Shown: piece by piece, positions 10,801 through 27,960 of the stretch
Position numbering within the stretch: position 1 is the stretch's first letter
Layout: the number at the start of each line of letters is the position of its first letter
Source: Phyllostachys edulis
Taxonomy: Eukaryota; Streptophyta; Magnoliopsida; Poales; Poaceae
Direction of reading: 5' to 3'
Length of the DNA: 64,000 nt
Assembly (NCBI GenBank): GCA_036346405.1
Contig: CM070546.1
Coordinates: 101,996,826 to 102,060,825, forward strand
Position numbers and translations under genes: made by a program
The notes under the pieces: generated by a model
Databases searched by the model: none
What the model was told of the DNA's origin: nothing
The model's input: the letters and a program-made list of their open reading frames with translations, nothing else

Positions 10801-11696
10801 ACATTAGCTCGTAAAACTTAGGAGTGCAGCGTGTTAACTGTTAAGCTTTTTTGTAAAGATTAATTAAGAATTCATATTGATACCTTTTGGTTTTGGACAT
10901 TGTCTTGCAGGCCGAGCAGGCGAGGCAGCGAGTGAACGCCTTCGTGACGGACGCGACGAACGGGCTCATCCGTGACGTCCTCCCTCCCCGCTCCGTCGAC
11001 TCGTCCACGGTGGTCGTCCTCGCCAACGCTCTCTACTTCAAAGGAACGTGGGCTCTGCCGTTCGACCCGTCGGCAACCTTCGCCGCCCCGTTCCATCTCC
11101 CCGACGGCACCACCGTGCGCGCGCCGTTCATGACGACGAGGCTACTAGAGCAGCACGTCGCCGTCTTCCCCGGCTTCAGGGCCCTCAAGCTGCCCTACAA
11201 GAACGCCGATAGCGCGCACCAAGCTGCATTCTACATGCTTTTACTTCTCCCGGACGATACTTCCACTCCCAAGCTCACTGATCTCTACGGGAAGGCCGTT
11301 TCGACGCCGGAGTTCATCGAGAAGCACACGCCGGCGGCCAAGGTTCCGGTGGGGCGGTTCATGGTCCCCAAGTTCAAGTTCACGTTCGAGTTTGAGGCGT
11401 CGCACGACATGCAAAACTTGGGAGTCACCAGAGCTTTCGGAGGCGGCGACTTCTCCGGCATGGTGACCGGTGGAAATGGGCTCTTCATCAAGGGGGTGTA
11501 CCATAAGGCCACCGTCGAGGTAGACGAGCTGGGCACCGTGGCCGCCGCGGCCACCGCCGTTGGCATGTGTCAAAGCGCGACTTTGAGGCCGCCGGTGGAT
11601 TTCGTGGCGGACCGGCCGTTCTTGTTTGCCATCGTGGAGGAGAGGAGCGGCGCCGTGCTCTTCTTCGGGCATGTGGTGAATCCCCTGGCCGAGTGA
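7828..11696 (+). CDS. Serpin (plant serine/cysteine protease inhibitor), two exons
   Basis: Exon 1 is 7828-8244 (139 codons, donor ACAG/GTACCT) and exon 2 is 10911-11696 (acceptor TTGCAG), giving 400 residues, the usual plant serpin size. Family hallmarks are NFIVSPLSLHAALALVAGGA near residues 51-70, NALYFKGTW in exon 2, VEVDELGT before the loop, FVADRPFLF, and the C-terminal GHVVNPLAE. Serpins act as suicide inhibitors: the target protease cuts the reactive loop, which then inserts into sheet A. The hinge and loop start at about residue 347 (GTVAAAATAVGMCQS). The alanine run supports an inhibitory serpin, but Leu at P16 and Val at P13 replace the usual Glu, and the loop is short, so the P1 residue and target are unclear. 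The ATG at 7828 has G at -3 and +4. The frame is also open upstream to 7219. The intron matches the usual single plant serpin intron and is filled with transposon debris. The gene is intact and convergent with RPN11. Confidence 0.9.
8245..8940 (+). other. Serpin intron, 5' part
   Basis: Intronic DNA between the serpin donor at 8245 and the MITE at 8941. An open frame at 8764-8964 reads like an isolated soluble alpha-helical fragment (KAVDICLEFLKEKC), but I cannot match it to a family. It ends inside the MITE, so it is at best a leftover of an unidentified gene. Confidence 0.4.
8941..9213. mobile_element. MITE, PIF/Harbinger (Tourist) type
   Basis: The 273-bp element starts GGGTATATACAATGG and ends CCATTGCAAATGCTC. 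These are imperfect inverted repeats of 15 bp, flanked on both sides by TTA (8938-8940 and 9214-9216). A TTA duplication plus this terminus type is characteristic of PIF/Harbinger-derived MITEs. It has no coding capacity and lies in the serpin intron. Confidence 0.75.
9590..9975 (+). pseudogene. RNase H-like domain remnant (RVT_3 type, LINE-related)
   Basis: One frame reads GATGVVVRNDQGIFITAAPM, then ALTAEAIACREGAKM and VIVETDSQSMINLWKA, the order seen in the RNase H-like domain of plant non-LTR retrotransposon proteins and related plant RNase H-like proteins. The frame is broken by stops (for example within the MW*DH region near 9713 and after LKDI near 9895). No reverse transcriptase precedes it. 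A polyadenylation-like AATAAA follows at about 10008. It is probably a truncated LINE 3' end inside the serpin intron, though a decayed stand-alone RNase H-like gene cannot be excluded. Confidence 0.65.
9972..10249 (+). repeat. 139-bp tandem duplication (two units)
   Basis: Units 9972-10110 and 10111-10249 start GCTTAGATGCTGATTGTACT and are almost identical. Each contains an AATAAA and the sequence following the RNase H-like remnant, so the 3' tail of that element was duplicated in tandem after insertion. Confidence 0.9.
10475..10572 (+). repeat. 49-bp tandem duplication (two units)
   Basis: CTGGAGGGTGCATTCGAAGA begins at 10475 and, with one change, again at 10524. The copies differ by a few bases. 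It lies in the serpin intron, about 340 bp before exon 2. Confidence 0.85.
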
Positions 11697-12220
11697 TGCG
11701 TGAGCATGCCATGTTGTATTGTTAACTTTACATTTGTTTTAGCTTCGGTTTGGACCCCTGCAGTCCAGAACCAAAACTATTGCTGTGTGCAACATTGATT
11801 CATATGTAATAAAAACACGACGATTAAAACACCAGGAAACTAGTGAATGGCTTATTAATACACAACAATATGCCATCTACCACAAGTTCCTAGTGCCACG
11901 TTGTCAATAACATATCACTACGAGTCTGCGACAGTTTCAAAAGAGCAGTGAGATCCCAGACTTGTGCAACCACGACCACTTTAGCATGATCAAAATTTAC
12001 AATGGCTTCAGACACGGATCGAAAATGCAGCGAAAATGACAATAGATTAACGATACACCATGCAGAAGATAGTGCTACAGGGAAATAAATTCATAAAGGC
12101 AAACTGTTAGAACCCAAATGTACCTGGCATCAAACTCACTGCATTATGACAGGCTTTGATAAACATAAATAATAAAGTGGGTGGGTCTGTATATAGGGTT
12201 TGAACACCAGTAGTAGGGGA
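11697..12220. other. Convergent intergenic region, serpin and RPN11 3' ends
   Basis: The serpin stop (11696) and the RPN11 stop (12221) face each other across 524 bp. The serpin side shows AATAAA-like signals (TAATAAAAAC near 11808). No other gene is visible. The 3' UTRs probably occupy most of this space. Confidence 0.6.
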
Positions 12221-18796
<6,576 letters not shown>

Positions 18797-18948
18797 GGCT
18801 TCTCTCCGCGTCGCCTCCGCCTCTTCGCTCTTCGGTTTGGTTCGCTTTTGGTTGAGACGGCGGTTGAGACAGCTTCGACGCTGCGCTCGAGCTTTACTCG
18901 GCCGCAGATTTCTTTCTTCAAGCGCACGAAGCCGAGGATTCTCTAGAG

Positions 18949-19032
18949 TGGGCCGGAATGTACTAGTCCGACGAAAGAACAGGCCGGCGCCAGCTCGGCA
19001 CACTTTGGGTTTCGGGCGGGGTCGTGTGGGCC
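18949..19032 (+). promoter_or_regulatory. Two TGGGCC (site II-like) motifs upstream of RPN11
   Basis: TGGGCC occurs at 18949-18954 and 19027-19032, about 155 and 230 bp before the RPN11 start codon, in a GC-rich leader/promoter region without a clear TATA box. TGGGCC/GGCCCA motifs are enriched in promoters of plant housekeeping genes. That they act on RPN11 is inference. Confidence 0.35.
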
Positions 19033-20448
19033 GCGCGTGCCATCTCCGCTCCTGGTCTGCACATTTGCGCGCGAGGGGGAAGTGGAAAGTGGAAACTGCG
19101 CAGCCTCTCGGCTCGACTGCGAAGACTGGCCAGCTCCGTTGCCTGGTCCGGCAAAACCGCGCCGGGGCCGGGGCCGGGCCGGCGGAGTTTGGTGCGGCGC
19201 GGTGAGGGAGGCGGGTGGGCGGGCGGCTCAGCCCAGGGTGGCCAGCGGTCAAATGGATGGTTTGGTCCGGCACGGATCTATGCTGACACGGTTTATTCTA
19301 ACCGCGAACTAAATAAGTTGTGTCGTGTCGGCTAGGTAGCTCAGACATGGCTCGATGGTCTTTTGGGCCGGCCGTCCGATGGGCCCAATTAGCCTGTTAG
19401 ACATAAAAATTCTAAAAAATCAGAAAATTCCCAAAAAAATCATAAAAATGTGTAGAATTCATAAATACATATGAAAATTGTAAAAAATGATATAAGCATA
19501 TTGAAAATGTAATATAGTTTTATTAATATCCAAATAATCGCCTCGTTAAAACATTTGTCATTTAGCTCATAAAATATAAAATATAAAATGAACTATATAA
19601 AATTTAAAACTACAAAATAAAACCATATAAGTATTAAAAATGGAAACAAAATCATATAAATATTAACAAATAAAAATAAAATCATATACATATATCAAAA
19701 CAATTAGTCGTGCCTAATGGGCGTCTTGAGCCTAGGTCGTCTGAAAGTCCAAAGACTATTTGTGCCGTGTTGTGCCGGGGTGGCGCCTAAGCACGCACAC
19801 AGGCTATCGTGTCGTCTTGGCCGACCAGAAAAAGATGTGAGTCGTGTCGCTTGTGCCGAGGCAAAGCGATGTCATGCCTCGGGTCGGCTCGACAGGTACG
19901 ACCTGTTTGATCAGCTTTAAGAGGAAGAAACAAGATGAAGAAGAATACGACATGGATCTTAACATGGATGTCCAAGTAGCATCCACGTCGGTTAAAACCG
20001 TTTTAGATTGAGTCATGTAAGACAAAATCACTCTGTTTGGATTGAGAGGATAAATTAAACGGTATTAATAGTTGACGGGTCGATCATCCGATTTCATCGC
20101 TAAAGCTTGAAAATTAGGCAAACGCGATAGTTTAATGTTATAAAATAGTTTTATTCCTAACCGTGAATGTAGGCAGAACAGCAAAATCAGCTCGGGAGAA
20201 ATGTAGTTACGACACACACACCTTTTGGTTGTGTAAAATGGCATTACAGGAAAGACGGCCACGTTAATTTCCAACGAATTGCATCCATACGATATGTTTT
20301 CCCTTTGCACCATAGCAGCTGCGTTTCTTTATGTTATCCTCCGCGGGAAAAGTGAAACAGCACACTAGCTGGCATTGTGGCGGTCAGTCTACAGCCAAAT
20401 TAGCACCCTTCTTGACGCGAGTGGATATGCACCGAATGATTCATCTAC
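19033..20448. other. Intergenic region with degenerate repeat-like sequence
   Basis: From about 19260 to 19930 the sequence contains repeated GTGCCG, GTCGTGTCG and CCGGC words around an AT-rich core (AAAATATAAAATATAAAAT near 19570). This composition is common in dispersed grass repeats, but I found no termini. 19930-20448 is AT-rich with no recognisable gene. Confidence 0.35.
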
Positions 20449-20767
20449 GAACTTTTTTATTAATTAACCCTTTTTTTTATTTTAAAGTTAACTTCTGACA
20501 AACTTTATTTTTAATTCTAATCTCTTTGATCACGCCATCATCTGTAACGTAACAAAACAACGTTATCACGCCATAGGATAAGTCTGTTAAATACACGTCA
20601 CGGATGGTGACGTGATAAGAGCTTCCCCAAATACAAACTGGCGTGACAGCGTTGTTTTATCACGCCACGGTGATGGCGTGACCAAACGATCAGAATTAGA
20701 AATAAAGTTTATCCGGCTAACTCTAAAATAAAAATTAAAAAAGAATTAATTAATAAAAAAAATCTTC
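20449..20767. mobile_element. MITE-like inverted-repeat element, copy 1 (319 bp)
   Basis: The left end GAACTTTTTTATTAATTAA is matched inverted by TTAATTAATAAAAAAAATCTTC at the right end. Inverted similarity continues inward through TTTTAAAGTTAAC/GGCTAACTCTAAAATA and TGATCACGCCATCA/TGATGGCGTGACC. The centre carries several GTGACGTGA/CACGCCA words. It has no coding frame. A second member is at 21802-22177. Confidence 0.7.
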
Positions 20768-21212
20768 GTCCACCCTTTTTCCCTTTTTGTTTTCTTCTCA
20801 TTATTGTCATTATCAAATGTTTGGTCCCCGTCAAATCGTAGTGTCTTTAGGCATAAAGCCTTCTCCGCTACTGAGGAAAGTTGATGGGTCTGGGGCGCGC
20901 GGGCAGCGCATGAAAAATCTGCTTATTAGAGTTATCGTTTTCGTGTGAATCGTGGTGACGATGAGCTAGACCCACTAACATGACCCCACAAAGGATGGAA
21001 AAAAACTGGTTAGATAGTCGGACTCGTTGTCTCAATTCAAAATTACTTAAATATTAAAATAGTCAATTTCTAATGAATTGAATTTCGCTCTAGCTTGGTT
21101 CGTCTCGTTAGCTCGATTCCAAAAATACTTTCAAACCATAAATAAAATAATATTAAATCAAACTGTGTCAATTTCAGAGAATACTCGATAAGAGGAGGAC
21201 TTGGCTCGATAA
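20768..21212. other. AT-rich spacer
   Basis: No gene or element termini were recognised. It ends with GATAA (21208-21212), the left flank of the solo LTR at 21213. Confidence 0.4.
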
Positions 21213-24200
21213 TGTAACATCCCCAAGTTAATTAATGATAATTAGTATGTATCTCATTAACATGCATGTTGTTTTTTAATGCATTTGCATTAATTATTTC
21301 ACTTGGAAAGTTCAAACTTTAAAACTACAATTCAAAAGAAACTCCCAAGACAAAACAGAGTTAAAAAAACTTGTGATAATCTTTTGGAAATAATTTATTC
21401 AAATACTATAATATTTATCATGAATAAATATGAATTTTAATAAATTTTTAGGAGCACTATTAACCCTATAGAAATCCCGAACACATCCCAAAGGCTGGAT
21501 TAGAAATTAATTACTGCTCTTAATTGAAAAGTGATCGGTGTGTGGGGGCTTTAAAAATAGAAACTACACTTAACAGTGAAGCCACACAAAAAATTTCAAA
21601 ATTTTTGGAATTTATTTACTATGTTTTATCGCTCAGTCAAAACTGCAATACCAAGTCAAATATCAATTTAATTTCGAATTTTCCCAACACCACTTCTTCC
21701 TAGCGAACAGAGCACATGCGACCACTTCATCATGTGTTCCAACTGCTCATTGAATTTTTCTTTTATTCCCAAATTTAACACCACCCATCGCCATCACTAA
21801 GGAATTTTTTTATATTAATTAACCTTTTTTTGAATTTTATTTTAAAGTTAACCCCTACAAGCACTTTATTTTCAATTTTAACCTCTTTGGTCACGCTACC
21901 ACCCGTGGCGTGACAAAATAATCTTATCCACGCCCCATTTTTGGTCAAACTCTTGTCACGCCAATCGAAGTGGCGTGATGAAGAAGGTTTGGTCACGCCA
22001 TAACCAAAGGCGTGACAAAAGTGCTATTTTGGTGACTTATTCTAGCGCGTGACAGTGTTGTTTTGTCACACCACCACCCGTGACGTGACCAAAAAGGTCA
22101 GAATTGGAAATAAAATGCGTCGGAGGTTAACTTTAAAATAAAATTTTTAAAAAAGATTAATTAATAAAAAAAGTTCCATCACCAAGCCATCACCAAGCCA
22201 CCTTCCCATTATTTTTCTTGCCCAGCTGAAACCATTTTCATCTCTCCACTGCCCACTCCATTATTTCCATCTCCCCTACTCTGCCATTTTCCTGCCCCAA
22301 CCAAACCAAACCCAGCCACTCATCTCTACTACCACCTTTCCCTGCCATAACCCCATTCCCCACTGCCTCCCCACGCCACCTCTCTTCTTCCCCCAACAGA
22401 ACATTTATTCTTTTCTCCAACACTAGCACAAGCTCTCACTTCTCTCCTCCCAATCCAAGCAATAAACCACAAATCGGCCCCTGCATGCTATACCATCTTG
22501 TTGCTTATCACACCAGCTTCTCATTCATCCAAGAATTTCTAACATGCATGGCCTTTTGAGCATTTGAGTATTTTGGAGAGAAGAGAAGAAATGTCAATGG
22601 CATGGCCTGGAAGGAGTAGCAGCGCAAGCAGCGCGCAATGTCGCGACGCCGAGGCGATGCAGCGGGTTGTTAAGTTAATTTCATATGCATGTCTGTTTAG
22701 TCTTCAGTTTGTTTTCAGCACTGCATGTAGAGTTTGCTTGAAGTAGTTTTTAGTTTCTGTTCAGGTTTCTGCATCTAGCTCTGTTGCTTTCATTGGACCT
22801 TTTCATCCGGATCTTGGAGTGGTAGCTCGAGGGAATTTCAGGCCACCAATTTGCTTGTAACTAATTCGTGAAATCAGCTAGTATTAAACAAAAGGTAACC
22901 AAGTTAAGGAGGTGAATGATGAAGTAATCTTGTTATCTTGCTTGTTCAAGTTAGCTCTTGGTGTTTTGTCTGAAGCTGAAATAAGTAGACTGATGTTTGA
23001 TATATTTCATTTGTAGGTGTTTTGTAGTTCAGAGTTCTTTTAGAGTTTCAGGACTTGAAGTGAACTTGCTACTATAGGAATAGTAGTATGAAAATTATCA
23101 TAATCTGTCAGAAGGTTAATAACATGGCTAATCCTAGTAGTTTTTCAGTTCTAAGAGTTGTTCTTTTGTGGGTTGTATGAACAGTAGAGGGAGTTCAGTG
23201 CTTAGTGCTATGTTTAGCTATTAGATCACTCAAGGCTTCTATTAACAAATGAGTATATGATGTAGTAAGATAATTCCTCTAATTGAATGCATGAACAGAG
23301 AAGGGAAGGTAATTAGAGTGCTTTTGGGAACAACAGTAAGTTACTGACATTTCAAATTCAAGTAATTGGAAAAGTTGTGTCAGATTAAATAGCTATTAGA
23401 GATTAATTGAAAGAAGCAACCTAACCTGAAAGACAAAGATTAAAATTGGTTTGTCAAAGTAAGACAGTGAACCTCCTTTCAGTCAAGTGAATAATTGTCA
23501 AAGTAGTTAGTGAGAGGGTTAAACTTCAAAAATTCAAAACTAATTCGAAACAACTCCAAAACGAGCGAAACCAATTGTGTTGGTTTCAATTTTTAAAGAA
23601 CATTAACTTGGAATAGGTTTCAAACATGTTACTGTCCCAGAAAATTTCGAAATTAGAATTATTTTCTGGAAAGAATTACTTTTACACTAGAAAGTGAATT
23701 AACTTCAAAAATTTATAGAAAATTCATAAAAACTCCAAATAGGATAAACTCAGTTATTTTGATCTTATAATTTTATTTCCTATTTACCTACGTGAACCTT
23801 TTTCCCACCACCTTTCTACAAATTTTCACCAAATAATTAATTTAGAGTGAATAGTAACCGAATGCATTTTTTCTGGATTTTCTAGAAAACAGATTTTCAA
23901 ACTACTATAACTTTCACATACTAAATGCAAATGGGATGAATATTTCACCTAAATTCATCTATAATCATGAACTACCCACTGTATAAATTTCATGTATTTT
24001 GGATGATATTGATTTTTGGGATGTTTTCGGTGTTATTGCTCTTATTTGATGTTTTTCGTTCATTCGATAGTTGACGAAGTTACGAGTGTGATCGAGAGTG
24101 ATTTGCAGCATTACATGGACCATCCACAGCAAAGGCAAGCAGTTTCATACTTTGATGCAGAATTCCTATTAATTTCGAAAATGTATCTATGTTGTTTTTC

Positions 24201-25887
24201 AAGTATTCTATGCATTGCTTAATTTCAACTACTTGTATGTCAAATGGGTAGTTTAGTTATATTCACTTGCTGCATTGGCCCTCCTATGAATTTTGATTAC
24301 CCTTTTACCATGAATGATAAGGGTATATGTTATATGAGAATGTTTGCTAATTTGTAGACAATGCTTAGCCGAGCAAGTAGTTGTAGTCGAAGCGGTTGAT
24401 GGAACTAGTCCATCGGCCGATGGATTGAATCGAATCTTGATGAAATTTGAGGATTATATGGATTGGATTATGTTGATATTGAGGATTGCATCTAGATCTT
24501 CGAATCTGGTGTTGTGGACTTGTTGGGTGGGTTGTTGTTGTGTATTGAACTTGGACGGGTGATAGGGTGATAAAGGGAGTGGTCCCGGATTTGCATAGCC
24601 CCGTCTGGGTATTTAATGACCGGTCTGTGGCGTGATGAACCAAGTCTTACGTGCAACCACATGCCGGGTTTATGGGTGATGGCTTGGCTTAATAATTTGT
24701 TGTGTGTTAGTTATCAAAACATAATTAGATTGACAATTGTTGTTGTTAATGTTTAATGGTTCTCTTGTCAATCAAGTGGGGGCATGTTAAAATTTTCTTT
24801 CTTGCCCTTAAGGGTTTCTTGTTTGTAAGGAACTTACTTACACCATGGGGTTCCCCTATGGTTCAGGCGACCATTCAGTCTAGCCATGGGACTGTTCCTA
24901 GGGTGGGTTGATAGTTAGGACATAACATTGTAACGGTCTCGTTATGATATCTCAGTCACACTCCTATGGAAGAGTGCATGGTGACAGTACGAGGTATTCA
25001 TATCATGTGGGTAAAGCTGTACAACTCTGCAGATAAATAAATCTATTCGAATAGCCGTGTTCCGGTTATGGACATCACTTGTGGGAAAGCATGCACAATT
25101 AGCTTATGGGGAATTTGGTTTGGGTTATGGTTGGAAATGTTATGTTGTTGTGTTAGTTTATTCAGATTTGAAATGTTATCCTGAACCAGAAGTTCGCGTG
25201 TTGATTTGTTAAGGAATGAATTGTGTCACGAATGGGAAGTTCGTGTGTTGATTATATTTGGAGTATCTACTATTGTTGATCATAAATTTGGGATTACCTA
25301 AATGTTTTACAAATGGCAATTTGAATCTATATCGTTTATTTCAATGAAATCTTGCTTTATGCTGAAAATGAACCATGTAAGCCTTCTTTTGACACTTAAA
25401 CGCATTTATTATATGTTGTTATTTGTAAGTCTTGCGAGTATATTTTTGTACTCAATTGCATTGTCCACGCTGCAGGTGAGAAGTCGTTCAAATTGGGTTA
25501 AGTACTTTAGACGCTACGACTTTAACCCCAGTTGGTTGCTTGTGGGTTTGGGCATGCCAACTCAGCTCTTTCTCTTTTATTTATAAGTTTATCTTCCGCT
25601 ATGATTTATTTGTGTTGTTTAGATTTGGCCGATCGGCCCTCTTATGCAAACCTATACCTTAAGATTCTATTTAATGATGTTGCAAATACGATTATATTAT
25701 TCTTGTATATTGCGTATGGATGTGAATGCAATGTTGTGTTTGGATATATGCATGTTAGCCACTAATCCTTGGGAGCTAACATGAGACACATATCCAGGCA
25801 CTCGGAATCGTTTTTGTCTCTCGCTAAGTGTTGTGCTCTTAACGTAATCACTTAGCTTGAAACGGATCTGATCCTGGGGACCCCATA
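21213..25887 (+). mobile_element. Long solo LTR (about 4.7 kb) with a nested MITE
   Basis: The start TGTAACATCC matches the terminus type of the units at 3153 (minus) and 36148. The end is placed at CCTGGGGACCCCATA, where the canonical final CA seems changed to TA. The flanks GATAA (21208-21212) and GATAT (25888-25892) agree at four of five bases. The block with CATGTGGGTAAAGCTGTACA and CTATTCGAATAGCCGTG is at about 25006-25060, roughly 0.85 kb before the end, as in the 36148 copy. No gag or pol is present. The left boundary is firm and the right boundary is less so. A MITE-like element (21802-22177) sits inside. Confidence 0.65.
21802..22177. mobile_element. MITE-like inverted-repeat element, copy 2, nested in the solo LTR
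   Basis: It has the same architecture as 20449-20767: ends GAATTTTTTTATATTAATTA and TTAATTAATAAAAAAAGTTCC, long internal inverted similarity and several GTGGCGTGAC words. The 9-mers ATCACTAAG (21793-21801) and ATCACCAAG (22178-22186) flank it with one mismatch. This suggests a 9-bp target duplication, as made by Mutator-like transposases. Confidence 0.7.
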
Positions 25888-26568
25888 GATATCCACCCCT
25901 ACCCACATGCACATTAACATGGAAATTGGGCTATGTACAACTCGCACATCCTATCATTTGAATAGTACCCTACGCGAGCCACCTGGCGCGCGAGAATAGA
26001 CAACGTTTCAGCGAGAAGTAATAGACGGGTAGAAGCAGAGAAGGGAGAAGAGTGATCGTATGTATCGTAGGGGTGATTGGCTGGATGACAGATGTGGATA
26101 ATAAGCATAATGTTTACCAAAGCATGTGATAAGTTTTAGAAATAGTAAGGGCAAATTGAGGTGTAGATAACAGGAGATGTTTTGTGAATTATCATCATAG
26201 GGAACCATTGGTTCCACATAGGGTTCATTATCATCATAGGGCACCATTGGTTCCACATAGGGTTCAGGAGTAGTTAGTTTTGTGTACAAAATACTGTATA
26301 TTATTTCCTGAAGGTTACATACTATTTTGTAACACAAGACAGTATATAGTTTGGAGGCATTACCGCAAACTAACTACTAAGGACACCTGGTCTTGCTACC
26401 TGGCTGCAGAGTAGGATGTAGGTACTGTATGCAAGGACTAAACAGGTGTCGTGCAGCAGCATCGTATTGTGTATTGTCTGTTGTACACAAGATGGGAAGG
26501 CAAGCGTAATATTGTTAGTCGTGTATATAACAGACGAAAATAACTATGTACAGAAAACAAGTATATAT
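25888..26568. other. Spacer between two solo LTRs
   Basis: About 680 bp of older DNA between the solo LTRs at 21213-25887 and 26569-33676. It holds a 39-bp tandem duplication (26189-26266) and no recognisable gene. It ends in TATAT, the left target duplication of the next element. Confidence 0.4.
26189..26266. repeat. 39-bp tandem duplication
   Basis: Two units (26189-26227 and 26228-26266) of TTATCATCATAGGGAACCAT and following bases, almost identical. On the minus strand they encode a repeated VEPMVPYDDN peptide in an otherwise unsupported frame. Confidence 0.85.
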
Positions 26569-26839
26569 TGTGACAACCCAAACAATTAATTTAAGCTAAG
26601 CGTCGATAAGCAGTGTTAAACAGCATTACACAGTAAATTAAGCTTGTCAACATAGTAATTACCAACGCATTGAACACATAACAAAATCAGATTTTTCATC
26701 GTTATTTCAAACTCAGAATTATGAATCAAAAAAATTCAAACAAATTTAAACAACGCTAACCGATAATACGTAGTAATTTAAATTCGCCTAAGTAGTAATA
26801 ATCAGTAAAGTAACATTTCATCTCAGCAGTAACTACAAA

Positions 26840-27960
26840 TAAACTGAACAAGTGGCAAATCAACAATATCCAAAGATTCATTATCAGGCACATCAAATCG
26901 TTGTCAAGAGTTCACAGCAGTGCATACATCAAAAGTACAACATCAATTCAAACTCTGAACCAATTTACATGAATTCATTTCAAATGGGTATACAACAATT
27001 AATACAATCTTTGAGATAAGTTACAGTAATGAATCCATTACAAATGAGATTAAAACATTAATATAATATAGGAATGCATTGCAAGAATCTTGTATGATTG
27101 AAAGTAAAACTTTAAAGTACAAAATAATAATGAATACATCGCTAAGCAATGCCATGCAAAATATTAATATACTCCGGAGTTCATCAACATAGATTGCCAT
27201 CTGAATTATTAAGTCAAGCATATAACATTGAGTATAACTCAGAATCAATTATGAAAAATCCATGGCAATCAAAGGTAAAACATTAAAGACAAACTCAAAA
27301 TTAAATAGCAATAATTCTCTACGTTGGATCGACATACATAGTTTCATTGCAAACGAGAGAAAAATATCACAACTCAGGTTTATTTACAAAAATTCGTTAC
27401 AAGTGGAAATAAAACAATAATCCAATCACTGAATCATCAAGAGGATACAAACAGACATCCAAATCAGCCTACATCATCTTTATATCATTCAAAGTCAATT
27501 ACAATAATCTATTAAAGCTGAAGGTAAAACATTAGATACGAGCCTAGAGTTAATTACAAGAATGCATTACCACAAATACACAATATAATTACAACCTTGT
27601 TTAAGTTATAAAAGAATAAATCATCTTTATAATCTCATAATCTTTTGTAGGAAGTCATTACAAAAGAACATACATCATTATTTCAATCTCAAAATAAATC
27701 ACAACATGATTTCATCGTCATGCGAAATTAAAATATTATAACTCAGGATCAACATACAAGAATTCGTCGCAAGCGAAATAAAAACATTATTATTTAGAAT
27801 TTATTACAAGAATCCATCTCCAGGAATTAGAAATGAAATTGAAAAGTAATAATACAACATTGTTACACTCTCGAATTAATTACAACAATTAATTACCTCA
27901 GACCACTATATAAATTACAACAGAGTTTATTACAAAAGAAAATAACTAAATCTTGCTTTG
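26840..27960 (+). repeat. Decayed tandem repeat, unit about 65-75 bp
   Basis: A loose motif of the form ATTACAA-GAATCCATTACAAATG-AAAGTAAAACATTA recurs about 12-15 times with variable spacing (clear copies near 27024, 27090, 27245, 27380, 27500, 27555, 27745, 27810). Copies are too diverged to give exact borders. It lies in the 5' third of the 26569-33676 unit. Confidence 0.5.

Noticed and set aside
25037..25042. GATAA after CTCTGCA as the right target copy of the 21213 element
   Set aside because: The homologous block in the 36148 unit continues straight through this point, so it is inside the LTR, not at its end.
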